From the NCBI GenBank assembly GCA_963752755.1, contig CAVVZJ010000006.1:124001-188000 (forward strand): a stretch of DNA of 64,000 bases, in the 5' to 3' direction. The position numbers and the translations under genes are program-made. This DNA comes from CAVVZJ01 sp963752755 (GTDB taxonomy: Bacteria > Planctomycetota > Planctomycetia > Isosphaerales > Isosphaeraceae). Positions 26,179 through 35,944 of the stretch are shown here, piece after piece. The first letter of the stretch is position 1; the number at the start of each line of letters is the position of its first letter. The notes under the pieces were generated by a model, which was not told the DNA's origin, did no database searches, and saw only the letters and a list, made by a program, of their open reading frames with translations.

Positions 26179-27421
26179 GTGAAGATCCTGCATACCGCCG
26201 ACTGGCACCTGGGCAAGCGCCTCGGCCGGATCGATCGCTCCGACGACCTCCGCCGGGCGGTCGGACGGGTCGTCGAGGTCTGCGAGCGCGAGGGCGTGGA
26301 GGTGCTACTGATCGCGGGCGACCTGTTCGACAACATCCATCGCGCCGACGACGTCCGCGCGGCGGTCCACCTCCTGCGGGATGCCGTCGGCCCGTTCCTC
26401 CGTCGCGGCGGGACGATTCTGGCGGTGCCGGGTAACCACGACGGCGAGACGTTCCCCGCGACGCTCCAGCACGCCCTGGCACTGGCCGATCCGAAGGATT
26501 ACCTCCATGGCTCTCGCCTGGAACCCGGCCGATTCTACCTGGCGAATGTCCCGAGGCTTTACCGGATCGCCGACCGTGCGGGCCAGGACGTGCAGTTCGC
26601 CCTCATGCCCTACCCACTGGCGAGTCGCTATCTTGACGATGCGATTTCGGCGAACGTCTCCGGTGGCCTCGCGGCGAGGAATCACCGACTCCGGCAGGAA
26701 TTCACGGAACAACTCCGCCGGATGCGGGCCGATTCGCGATTCGACGTCACGCTCCAGTCGGTCCTCGTGACTCATCTATTCCTCCAGGGCGCGACGCTGC
26801 CGGGTGGATATGAGATCACCGCCGCCGACGAGGCCGATCACATCGTCTGCCCGCCCGAGTACCTCGGCGCCGGCTGGGCCTACGTCGCGCTGGGCGACAT
26901 CCACAAGCCGCAGGCGCTGGGCGGCCGGCCGAATGTGCGCTACTGCGGCGGCATCGAGCGACTGAACTTCGACGAGCGCGACAACGAGGTCGGCGTCGTG
27001 CTGTTCCAGGTCGGACCGGAGGGGCTCCTCGGCGAGCCGGCCTGGGTGCCGCTGGAGGCGACGCCGATGCTCGACGTGGCGATCGGCGAGCCGGCCGAGG
27101 ATCTCCCGCTCCTGGCGGCGAGGTATCCCGACGCCGACCGGGCGCTGGTGCGCTGCCGGGTGGCGTACCGGCCGGGCGTCGATGACCTCGACGAGATTCG
27201 CCGCCGGCTCGAAGAGGTCTTCCCGCGGCTGCTACAAGCTGGACGTCATCGAGGTGGGCCGAGAGGCGACCGACCGCGTCGGCCCGTCCGGCGTGACGCG
27301 CCGCGGGCTCCGCGAGACGGTGATGGACTACCTCAAGGGGCGGCTCGATCCCGAGCGTGATCCGAATTCCCAGGCCGTCCTGGCGGCGGCCGTGGAACTG
27401 ATCGAGGAGGTGCAGCGATGA
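26179..27421 (+). CDS. sbcD: SbcD/Mre11-like exonuclease (one frameshift)
   Basis: A metallophosphoesterase with all Mre11 phosphoesterase motifs: LHTADWHLGKRLGR (I), VLLIAGDLFDNIHRADDV (II), ILAVPGNHDGETFP (III), VLVTHLFLQGATLP (IV) and AYVALGDIHKPQ (V). A frameshift near 27235 is followed by CYKLDVIEVGREATDRVGPS and an EELIEEV-like end at 27421 (LAAAVELIEEVQR). It processes DNA ends with SbcC/Rad50. The stop overlaps the sbcC ATG by four bases. It follows the HerA gene, an arrangement (NurA-HerA-Mre11-Rad50) best known from archaea. Confidence 0.85.
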
Positions 27422-30400
27422 TCCCGCGTTCCATCACGCTCCGGGGTTTCCTCTGCTACAAGGAGGAGCAGGTCATCGACCTCGACGGCTGCGACCTGTG
27501 GGTCCTCGCCGGCCGCAACGGCAGCGGCAAGTCGGCGATCTTCGACGCGATGACGTTCGCGCTGTTCAAGAAAGCCCACCGCAGCCGCAGGCAGGACGCC
27601 ATCGGACTCATCAACACCGAGGCCGACGCCCTCTCGGTCTGCTTCGAGTTCGACCTGGGGCCCGATCGCTACCGGATCAAGCGGACCGTTCCCCGGAGGG
27701 GAGAGGCCGACCGGGGGCTCTATCGTCGCGAGCTGCAGCCGGACGGCTCCGAGCGATGGCCCGCGGTGCCGGAGACACAGAGGGAGACGGGCCTGCAGCG
27801 CTGGGTCCAGCAGCACGTCGGGCTGACCTACGAGACGTTCACGGCCTCGGTCCTGCTCCTCCAGGGCAAGGCCGACAACATGCTCGGCGCCGAACCGAGG
27901 ACCCGCTTCGAGATCGTCGCGGGGATCGTGGACCTGGAGAGCTATCGCAACCTCCACAAGCGGGCGGACGCAGAAGCGGAAGGACCTGGAGGCCCGGCCG
28001 AAGGCTCTGCGTGCCCAGCTCCAGACGATGGCCGAGGTCGAGCCCGAGGCCATCGAGCAAGCCGAGGGCCAGTTGGCCGGGGCCGAGGAGGCCCGCGTCG
28101 CGGCCGAGGCGGAGTGGATGCGACTCGTCAACCTGGGGGCACAAGCCACGACCTGGCTCGACCTGATCGGTCGTCGCCAGCGGGCGATGGAGACACGCGA
28201 GCACGCCCGGCGGCTCATCGCCGACTCCGAGGCGATCGACCGCGACTGCTGCCGGCTCCGGTCGCTCGATGCCCTCGTGCCCGAGGCCCGCCGGGCGATC
28301 GGCCGCCTCGAGGCGATCGCGCGGCACGAGGCGGAAATCCGGAGCACGGAGCAAGAGCGGCGGGAACTCTCCCGCAAGCTGGACCTGATCGCGACGCTTA
28401 GCCGAGGACACTCGGGGGCACCTAGGCGAGGTCGATGACGAGATCGGCCGCGACGAGGCCGAGGCAACGCACGATCCTGGAGCGGCAGGTCGGCGCTGGC
28501 GGTCCCGATCCACCGGGCGTCGCAGGCGAAGGCCCGTCGCGAGGAAGTCCGCCGGCTCGAGGCGGCCCTGGCGGCCTACCCCGATGACCTGGCGGCTCGG
28601 GTCGCAGACCTGGAGGCGGCACAAGCGGTCCGATCGAGCTGGAAGGCCGCCCTGCCGTCGCTCGACGGTGCTGGACCGCGAACGCCGGGCAGCTCGCCGC
28701 CGCCCGTGACCGTCGGCACGCCGCCCAGAGGGCGATCGAGGCCCGCAGCACCGAGGCGAGGAAGGCCGAGGCCGCCCTGGCGGGACGCCGCGCCGAGGAG
28801 TCAGCCGCCCGGCAGGTCGAGGCCAGCGCCCGCGACCGGGCGACCGAGGCGGCCACGCTGTCGCGAGCGGCCGAGGAGCGGCTCGCGCGGTTCGAGGGGC
28901 TCGACGGCTCGACGACCTGCGATCGCTGCGGCCAGGACCTGACGCCCGAGCACTTCGCCGCCGAGTCGGCCCGCCGTCGCGAGGAGTGCGATCGTGCCGC
29001 CGAGCAGGCCCAGGCTACCGATCGCGCCCTGGACGAGGCCGGCCGACGACTGGCCGAGGCCGAGAAGGCTCGTGATGAGACGGAGCGTTCCCTCCGCGAG
29101 GCCGAGAAGGCGGTCGACGCCGCCCATCGGGAGTCTGTCCAGGCCGGCCAGGATGCCGAACGCCACGCCCTGGCCTGCCGCGATGCCTACGATCGCCTGG
29201 ACGAGCCCTTCCGGGTCCGAGTCGCCGACGAGCCTCCGGACGACTGGCTCGCCACGACGTTCCCCGAGGCGGGCGACCTCGACGAGGGGCGTCGGCTCGC
29301 GGAAGAAATCCGTGAGGTCCAGCCCCGCCTGGAGGCGGAACGGGCCCGGCTGGAGGCGATGGAGTCGGAGCAGGCCCGCCTCGATCAGGCGAGGAGCCTC
29401 CTGGCCGCGGTCGGCCTGGAGCCGGGCGACGAGGAGGCCGAGACCGAGCACGCCGCCCTCCGGGCCGAGCAGCAGGCGCTCGAACGTTGCCTCGAGGGCC
29501 ACGCCACCCAGAGGCTGCTGGCCGAGGAGACCCTCACCCGGCTGAATGGGCACGCCGAGGGCCTGAAGGAGAGCCTCTCCGAGACCGAGAAGACGCTGCG
29601 CCGCCGCCCTGGCTCGCGTCGAGTCCCTCCGCGACGAGGCGGCCCAGGCCCTCGCCGCGGCCTCCGAAGACTGGCGAGACGCACTCGATGCGGCCTCCGA
29701 GGACCACGTCGCCGCCTGGGACGAAGAGCGACGGTCGCTCCGCGACAGGGGGGTGGAGGAGCAGGCGGAGGAATTGCCCCAGGCCCATCTCCAGCTCGAG
29801 CACGCCGAGGCGGATCTGGAGGAGGTCGATCGCCAGATCGCCGACCTGCCCGAGGAGGCCCGCCGCGATCCCGCGGAGTTCGCCCCCCGGATCGCTCAGG
29901 CCGACAAGGCACGCCGGGAGGCCGACGAGGTCCGCCAGGACCGGCAGGACGACGCTGAACACGCTGCGGCGCGACCGCGAGCAGCGCCTCGACCTCCAGG
30001 AGCGTACCCTCGCCGCCGAGCGCGACCTGGCCGTCGCCGAGACGCTCGCCGAGCTGCTGGGGCCGCGCGGCCTCCAGCGCGACCTGATCCGCGACGCCGA
30101 GCGAGGGATCGTCGCCTTCGCCAACCCGATCCTCCGCGAGGTCTCCGGCGGCGAGCTGGAGCTGCGGCTGCTCGAGGCCGGCGAGGACGAGCCGGACCAC
30201 GCCCTGCAACTGGACGCGATCGTGCGGACCCACGGCTCGACCGAGCCGTCTCGGTGTCGCCTACATCAGCGGCAGCCAGAAGTTCCGCGTCGCCGTCAGC
30301 CTGGCCCTGGCGATCGGCCAGTACGCCCGGGGCAGCCGGGAGCGGCCGATCGAGTCGGTCATCATCGACGAGGGCTTCGGCAGCCTCGACCGCCAGGGAC

Positions 30401-30556
30401 GCGACGAGATGATCGAGCAACTCAACGCCCTGAGGGGCCGCCTGGCCCGGATCATCCTCGTCTCGCACCAGGAGGAGTTCGCCGAGGCGTTCCGCGACGG
30501 CTACCGCTTCGAGGTCATCGACGGGCACGACCGTGGCCCGGCCGTTCCACCGTTAG
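27418..30556 (+). CDS. sbcC: SbcC/Rad50-like SMC ATPase (several frameshifts)
   Basis: The start at 27418 gives MIPRSITLRGFLCYKEEQVI, with Walker A VLAGRNGSGKSAIFDAMTF and the Q-loop-like TASVLLLQGKADNMLG. Long heptad-rich coiled coils follow, with a zinc hook CDRC (28918-28929) in GSTTCDRCGQDLTPE. The C-terminal lobe has the signature-like AYISGSQKFRVAVSLALAIG and Walker B ESVIIDEGFGSLDRQG plus VSHQEEF. It ends RPFHR at TAG 30554-30556. At least six frame changes (about 27970, 28425, 28670, 29610, 29955, 30250, 30540) break it. Because every domain is present in order, sequencing indels are likely. It is the ATPase partner of SbcD. Confidence 0.85.
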
Positions 30557-31038
30557 GCGTGGGGGCTTCTCCGTCGAGCTGTTCCAGGAGCCATCGTCGC
30601 GTCTGGGCGTTCCGCCGACCGATCCCCCCCGAGGCCCGATCGACGGGCGTCGGCGCGAACAGGGCCTCGAGGTCCGGCAGGGCCGCCCGATAGTGCTGCC
30701 CGAGGTTGACGTGGACCGCCCGGAACCGGCGGCCGGCGATCAGCGTCCGCAGTTGCCGTCCGAACCGCCCGGCCCGCTGGCGAGCCATCGCCGTCGTGAG
30801 CCGCTCGTCATAGGTCGCGATCACTCGATCCGCCCGGAGAATCCCATGCTTGGCCGAGACGATCCAGCACCGTCACTTCCGCCTCCCAGCCTTCACGGCC
30901 GCGGAGCGCCTTCTTGAGGACCTGGAATAATGGCCCGTCGTAGAGATCCCAGGCCCGACCTCGCCGCAGGCCCACCGCCTTGCGCTGCGAGCAGCCGATC
31001 AGCAGCAGGGCTGGCGGCGGCTCGTCGCTGTTGCTCAT
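30501..31038 (-). CDS. DUF6884-like protein (one frameshift)
   Basis: From ATG 31038 the product starts MSNSDEPPPALLLIGCSQRK, then GRAWDLYDGPLFQVLKKALR. After a frameshift near 30865 come SAKHGILRADRVIATYDERL and VHVNLGQHYRAALPDLEALF. The GCSxxK start, the LY.GPLF segment and the SAKHGxL.PD..I..Y motif are those of DUF6884, common in phages. It overlaps the transglycosylase-like gene by four bases, so the two are coupled. Its 3' end overlaps the converging sbcC 3' end by up to 56 bases. The exact stop is uncertain because of the frameshifts. The function is unknown; a nucleotide- or base-modification role is suggested by its partner. Confidence 0.6.
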
Positions 31039-32043
31039 CGCCGGCTCTCCAGCGCCAATGCGACGAGGTCGGCCATGCGGTTGCCGCCGATGCGCCGCGA
31101 CGACCAGGTGGGGAAGTCGCCCCGCTCCAGGTGCCGGTCGATCAGCGCCGGCTTCCTCCAGCACGGCCCAGAGGTTGTGCACCGCCCGGTGCGCGAACCC
31201 TTCCACGCCGACCGCCTTCAGGCCCTCGACCCCCCGTCGGCGACACGACGGGCACCGGCAGCGGGCCAACTCCTCCCACTCGGCCGGCTCGATCGCGCGC
31301 CCCTTCCACGACCCCAGCTTCACGGCCATCCGCTCGCCCCGACCCTTGAGCACGACCAGGCCCCGCGCCGCCCGCTGTCGCCAGCCCGAGGAGTCGAGCC
31401 GAGTCGATCCCCAGGGCCGCCGCCAGGTGCAGGGTGACGATCCCGCCGATGCCGAAGGCGTGGATCGTGCCGGGGAACTCGTCCCGCACCCGCCGGATGC
31501 CCCCGATCGTCGCACGCCGCTGCGCGCCGGCGCTGTTGAGCAGGTGCGGCACCAGGCCGCCGATGGCCAGCTTCTCCGTGCGGCCAAGACGGTGGAGAGC
31601 TTCCAGGTAGCGTTCCAGCCAGGGGCCGGCGTGGATGACGGGGCAATAGCCGTCGTCGGCGTGGGCCTCCAGCACCCGGATCGTCCGATCGACCAGCGCC
31701 TTCTGGCGACGCCGCGAGTCGGTCGGCCGCGGGATGAAATCCGCCGGTACCGGATACCACGCCGGCGCACGTCGCCCGGACGAACGCCCGGAACTCGGCC
31801 ACCGCCGGCCGAGTCCCCCGCACCAGGCAGGAGAACGCCCCGTTGTCGAGATAGACCCGGACATCCGATCCCGAGCACGGCCGGGAAGCCGTCGGTCATC
31901 GCGAAGCGGAGCAGGTGCGGCAGTCGGCGAAATTCATCGAACGAGAGCATCACCGCCTGAAGCTTGGGGACAAACTCCGGCGACCGCCGGTCCCAGACGC
32001 GGGGCCGCAGGTTCTTCAGGCTCAGGCCGGCGACAACTTCCAT
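31035..32043 (-). CDS. tRNA-guanine-transglycosylase-like (DpdA-like) protein (about four frameshifts)
   Basis: The parts in order are LRPRVWDRRSPEFVPKLQAV, SDVRVYLDNGAFSCLVRG, YPVPADFIPRPTDSRRRQKA, LAIGGLVPHLLN, HAFGIGGIVTLHLAAALGID, DSSGWRQRAARGLVVLKGRG and RCRCPSCRRRGVEG followed by HRAVHNLW. The GGL and FGIGG strands and a Cys-x-Cys-x2-Cys...His zinc site are the pattern of the TGT barrel. The N-terminal LDNGAF and the DSSxWR segment resemble DpdA, which inserts 7-deazaguanines into DNA. No PreQ0 genes are visible here. Breaks lie near 31880, 31765, 31390 and 31145. It is divergent from cas4-cas1 with an 83-base gap. The TGT superfamily is likely; DpdA function is inferred. Confidence 0.6.
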
Positions 32044-32126
32044 GGCGAGACTATCCTCGGGACGGGAAGGGCCCGATTCTATCGTCCGGGAGGGAGCCCG
32101 GCAGCAGCGAAACCCGGAGAACGCCC

Positions 32127-33854
32127 ATGAGCACCGTCACCCCCGACCTGATCCCCGTCCGTGCCCTCAACCAGGTCTCGTACTGCCCGCGGCTCTACTA
32201 CCTCGAATACGTCGAGTCGGTGATGCCGACCAACGAGCACGTCGAGGACGGCCTGTTCCAGCATCGGCGGGTCAACGACCCGGCCCTGGCGAACCGCACC
32301 CGCAAGGAGGGCGACGCCCTGCACACCCGCAGCGTCTCCCTCAGCTCCGAGCGGCTGGGCATCTCCGGCAAGCTCGACCTGATGGAGGAGCGTGGCGGCG
32401 TCACGCGGCCGATCGAGTACAAGCGATCCATCGGCGCCGACCGGCGACGACGGCCGCCCGACCGTCTGGGAGAACGACGCCATCCAGCTCTGCGCCCAGG
32501 GCCTGCTGCTGGAAGAGGAGTTCGGCGAGCCGGTCCCGAGAGGCGTCCTCTACTACATCGGCTCGAAGTCGCGGGTGGACGTCCCGCTCGACGAGTCTCT
32601 CCGCGCCAAAACACTCGCCGCCATCGCCACGATCCGCGACCTCTCCGCCCGCGACACCCCGCCCGAGCCCCTGCCCGAGCGAACTCCGGCACCGCTGCTA
32701 CGGCTGCTCGCTGGCGACGGTCTGCCTGCCCGAGGAGACCCTCTACGCCATCCGCCACCCCGAGACCCCATCCGCCCCGGCCGCCGGCGTGTCCCGCGTC
32801 GTGCCCCAGAACGACGACGGCGCCGTGCTCTACCTGCACGAGCCCGGCTCGCACGTCGGCAAGCGGAGCGAGCATCTGGTCGTCCGCCATCACGGCGCGG
32901 AGATCAACCGCGTCCCGATCGCCTCGATCCGCCAGGTCGTCGTCTTCGGCAACGTCCAGGTCTCCACCCAGGCCCTGGAGTGTCTGGCCGGCCTCGACGT
33001 GCCGGTCGCCTACCTGACCTCCTACGGCCGTTTCATCGCCGCCCTGATGCCCGCCCCGGCCAAGAACGTCAGCCTCCGCGCCGCGCAGTACCGCCTCTTC
33101 GCCGACCCGACCCATGCCCTGTCCCTGGCCCGCGAGGTCGTCCGCGCCAAGGTCGCCAACCAGCGCACGCTCCTGATGCGCTCGCTCCGCACGAAGCCCA
33201 CCGACGCCGATCGCCGAGCCCTCCCGCGGCCGCGACGAGCCCGCCGCCCGCGACATGGCCGACCTGCTGCCCCGCATCGACCGCGTTGCCTCGCTCGACG
33301 CCCTGCTGGGCCTCGAGGGCCAGGCCGCCTCCCTCTACTTCGGCCAGTTCGGCCGGATGCTCAAGAACCAGGGGCCCGGCCGCCCCTTCGACTTCCGCAG
33401 CCGCAACCGCCGCCCGCCGCGCGATCCCGTCAACGCCCTCTTATCTTTCTCCTACGCCATCCTCGCCAAGGACTGCTTCTCGGCCGCCTGCACCGTCGGC
33501 TTCGACCCCTACTGCGGCTTCTACCACGCCGGCCGCCACGGCCGCCCCTCGCTGGCGTTGGACCTGATGGAGGAGTTCCGCGCCATCATCGCCGACTCCG
33601 TCGTCCTCACCCTCATCAACAACGGCCTGCTCTCCGACCGCGACTTCCTCACCTGGCGCGACGCCTGCCAGCTCACCGCCGACGGCCGCAAGCGGTTCTT
33701 CGAGGCCTACGAGGCCCGCAAGGCGACGGTCGTGACCCACCCGACCTTCGGCTACAAGATGTCCTACGGCCGGATGCTCGAAGTCCAGGCCCGCATGCTC
33801 GCCGCCTTCGTCCGCGGCGACGTCCCCACCTACAAAGGCTTCACCGTCCGCTGA
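32127..33854 (+). CDS. cas4-cas1: Cas4-Cas1 fusion, CRISPR adaptation (three frameshifts)
   Basis: ATG 32127. The Cas4 half shows VSYCPRLYYLEYVESVMPTN (first cluster Cys), RLGISGKLDLMEERGG (nuclease Asp), EYKRS and the C-terminal CYGCSLATVCLPEE cysteines. The Cas1 half follows directly: LYLHEPGSHVGKRSEHLVVR, IRQVVVFGNVQVSTQALECL, LGLEGQAASLYFGQFGRMLK (metal Glu), CGFYHAGRHGRPSLALDLME (His and Glu), ending PTYKGFTVR. Frameshifts lie near 32445, 32690 and 33215. The enzyme pair selects and integrates spacers. Cas4-Cas1 fusions are known from type I-G (former I-U) systems, among others. Effector cas genes are absent from the window. Confidence 0.9.
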
Positions 33855-33867
33855 GGGCCCACCCCCG

Positions 33868-33975
33868 ATGGAAACCTGGCTCGTCGCCTACGACATCGCC
33901 GACCCCAAGCGCCTCCGCAAGGTCGCCCGCGCCTGCGAGGACTTCGGGCTCCGGCGACATTTTTCGAGTCTTTAG
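33868..33975 (+). pseudogene. cas2: cas2, truncated by an IS
   Basis: Thirteen bases after cas1, ATG 33868 opens METWLVAYDIADPKRLRKVA then RACEDFGLRRH, the beta1-alpha1 start of Cas2. The frame hits the IS terminal repeat and stops at 33975 after 35 codons; normal Cas2 has ~90. The missing 3' part is not found on the other side of the element at 35477, so it was deleted. Without a Cas2 dimer the Cas1 complex cannot integrate spacers, unless another cas2 exists elsewhere. Confidence 0.9.
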
Positions 33976-35476
33976 CACGGCTACCGGGTTCAAGTCCGTC
34001 ATGCCGCTCTCGCCTGGTGTAGGGTCCGGGTCGCCTCCTCCCGGTCCCGGGCTCGTGACTCACGTTCCAGGTCCAACGCGAGCCGACCGTTGATCGCCGA
34101 CGCGGTCCGCACCCGGTAGATCGTCTTCTGCATCTTGCGATACCGCCGGTTACCACGCTCCACCGCGTTGGAGGTTGCCCCCAGCAGCCGATCGTCCAGG
34201 AACGTCAGCGCCTTCTCCAGGTTCGGTGAGAACAGCGCCTTCAGCGCCTGCCCGACCCGGCGGAATCGGCGGACCCGGCCCCGCAAGCGCGCCAGCTTGG
34301 CCAGCGCCGTGTCGGTCCGGCACCGCCGGTCGAAGAGCCGATACACCTCCTCCATCAACGTCCGCAAGGTCCGCAGCCGGGGCAGGCCCCGGCTGATGCG
34401 CCGCAGCGTCCGCCGCTCGGCCGGGGTGAGCCGACGCTGCACGAACCGGTAGCGGTGCTCGAACAACGCGCCGATCTTCTGCTCCAGCCGCTTCTTCTGC
34501 CGGGCCGCCCGCCGAGCCTCTTTGGTGGCCGGGCGACCTCGCTTCAACCTGGGCTTCCGCGTGGCCAACTCCTTGCGAACCTTGGCCACCGCTCCGAGGA
34601 CCGCTCTGGTCAACTCGCGCACGACGGGGAAGGTGCAGAGTTGGTGGGGGACGTCGCCGAAGACCTCGGCGATCGGGGCCGGGTACAGCGACGAGCCGTC
34701 GGTGGTGATCCCGCGCAGGACCAGGCCCCGCGACTCCAACGCGGTCTGGAAGCGGCGGAAGAAGGCGGTGATGTCGTCCTGCTTCGGATCGCGGCGGAGC
34801 ACCTGATAAGCGATCCGCTTGAAGGTACGGTTATCGACGATCGAGAGGATGCAGAACGGGCCGTCGGACAGCTCGTCGGCGGCGATGTAGCCCGAGAAGT
34901 CGGCCAGCGTCCAGTCGAGGTGCTCGGAGTCGATCCGCCGCGCCGCCTTTTTCCCCCCGGCCTCGACCCAGTTCTGGATCGTGGCGTAGGGGACGAAGAC
35001 CCGATGATCCCGCCAGAGGCTCCAACTGGCGGCCGGATACGGCAGTCCGTCCTCGACGACGAGGCGGAGGGCCGTGGCGACGACGCGTTTGGTGTCGTGA
35101 CGGCCGGGGGCGGCCAGGTCGGTGCAGTCGGCGTTGAAGGACTTGCGGCACTTCGAGCAGAAGTGCTGGGAGTAGGTCAGGATGAGGTCGCAGGGTCGCC
35201 CGGAGACGAGGTCGTGGAGGGTCCGTTGGAAGACGCGGTCCCGGTAGGCGCTGTGACTACATCGTCGGCAAGGCCGCCGCCGATAGTTGCGGCTGCGTTT
35301 GCGGAGTTTGGGCTGGGGCAAGTCCTCGATGCGAGTGATGCCCTCGGTGGGATCGGGCAGGTATTCTCCGGGTCCAGGCAAGCGCAGTGCTCCTGTAAGG
35401 TGGTTCCTACAGGAGAATACGAGGTCGACCACTGACCTGTTCGTTTCCAAGCCCGGTAGCCGTGCTAAAGACTCGA
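33964..35476 (-). mobile_element. IS element between cas2 and the CRISPR array
   Basis: The terminal repeats share TCGAGTCTTTAGCACGGCTA at 33964-33983 and the complement at 35457-35476, about 25 bp in all. The 1513-bp element carries one intact minus-strand transposase. No target duplication is visible between the cas2 side (GACATT) and the array side (GAATCGG). That absence, together with the missing cas2 end, indicates an adjacent deletion during or after insertion. Only 34 bases separate its right end from the first CRISPR repeat, so most of the leader is gone too. Confidence 0.9.
33999..35450 (-). CDS. Transposase, family not assigned
   Basis: An intact 483-residue protein. The N-terminal region has two Cys pairs (RRPCRRCSHSAYRDRVFQ and SQHFCSKCRKSFNADCTD) that look like a zinc-binding DNA-recognition domain. 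The core shows YIAADELSDGPFCILSIVDN, VLRGITTDGSSLYPAPIAEV and, near the C-terminus, GATSNAVERGNRRYRKMQKT. The spacing of the two Asp and the final Glu is compatible with a DDE fold. A basic coiled-coil region (RLKRGRPATKEARRAARQKK) lies in between. It resembles uncharacterised transposases in high-GC bacteria; the IS family is not named here because the motifs do not settle it. Confidence 0.8.
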   Translation of the reverse strand: METNRSVVDLVFSCRNHLTGALRLPGPGEYLPDPTEGITRIEDLPQPKLRKRSRNYRRRPCRRCSHSAYRDRVFQRTLHDLVSGRPCDLILTYSQHFCSKCRKSFNADCTDLAAPGRHDTKRVVATALRLVVEDGLPYPAASWSLWRDHRVFVPYATIQNWVEAGGKKAARRIDSEHLDWTLADFSGYIAADELSDGPFCILSIVDNRTFKRIAYQVLRRDPKQDDITAFFRRFQTALESRGLVLRGITTDGSSLYPAPIAEVFGDVPHQLCTFPVVRELTRAVLGAVAKVRKELATRKPRLKRGRPATKEARRAARQKKRLEQKIGALFEHRYRFVQRRLTPAERRTLRRISRGLPRLRTLRTLMEEVYRLFDRRCRTDTALAKLARLRGRVRRFRRVGQALKALFSPNLEKALTFLDDRLLGATSNAVERGNRRYRKMQKTIYRVRTASAINGRLALDLERESRARDREEATRTLHQARAA

Positions 35477-35510
35477 GAATCGGCCCTTATCCTTATTGAG
35501 AAGGGAGGAA

Positions 35511-35837
35511 GTCTTCCACGGCCCGATGGCCGTGGCCCCATTGAAGCACCGCGGACGCTGTCGGGGCTGTCGAGCGACCACGTCTTCCACGGCCCGATGG
35601 CCGTGGCCCCATTGAAGCGATCGGGCCCCGCCGCGGCTTTCGCCATCCGGCCGGGTCTTCCACGGCCCGATGGCCGTGGCCCCATTGAAGCCTCCGGTGT
35701 CCGGATTCCTGCCGGGCCGACGATCTTGTCTTCCACGGCCCGATGGCCGTGGCCCCATTGAAGCACCGTGGGGCGGCCCGCACCGAAGGCACGAGAGCGA
35801 GTCTTCCACGGCCCGATGGCCGTGGCCCCATTGAAGC
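35511..35837. CRISPR. CRISPR array, five repeats and four spacers
   Basis: Five identical 37-base repeats at 35511-35547, 35582-35618, 35655-35691, 35728-35764 and 35801-35837. They start GTCTTCCACGGCC and end CCCCATTGAAGC. Inside each, CCACGGCC and GGCCGTGG flank CGAT, a perfect 8-bp stem. The four spacers are 34, 36, 36 and 36 bases and differ from each other. The ATTGAAGC ending suggests the plus strand is the crRNA sense, with the leader on the cas (left) side, where the IS removed most of it. No degenerate terminal repeat is seen. Confidence 0.97.
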
Positions 35838-35944
35838 AGCAACACCTCGGTCAATCGTACCCGCCGCGGCAACGATACACGCCAAGGTCGGTTCTTCGTC
35901 GATCGACATTGCGCGGTATGGACCAAAAGGTGTAAATTCATGCC

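Noticed and set aside
27418..30556. Programmed frameshifting to explain the multiple frames of sbcC
   Set aside because: No slippery heptamers were seen at the breaks, there are too many changes, and other genes in the same stretch are affected. Sequence error is simpler.
33999..35450. Assigning the transposase next to the CRISPR array to a named IS family
   Set aside because: Zinc-binding N-terminus and DDE-like blocks are visible, but no family signature was decisive without a database search.
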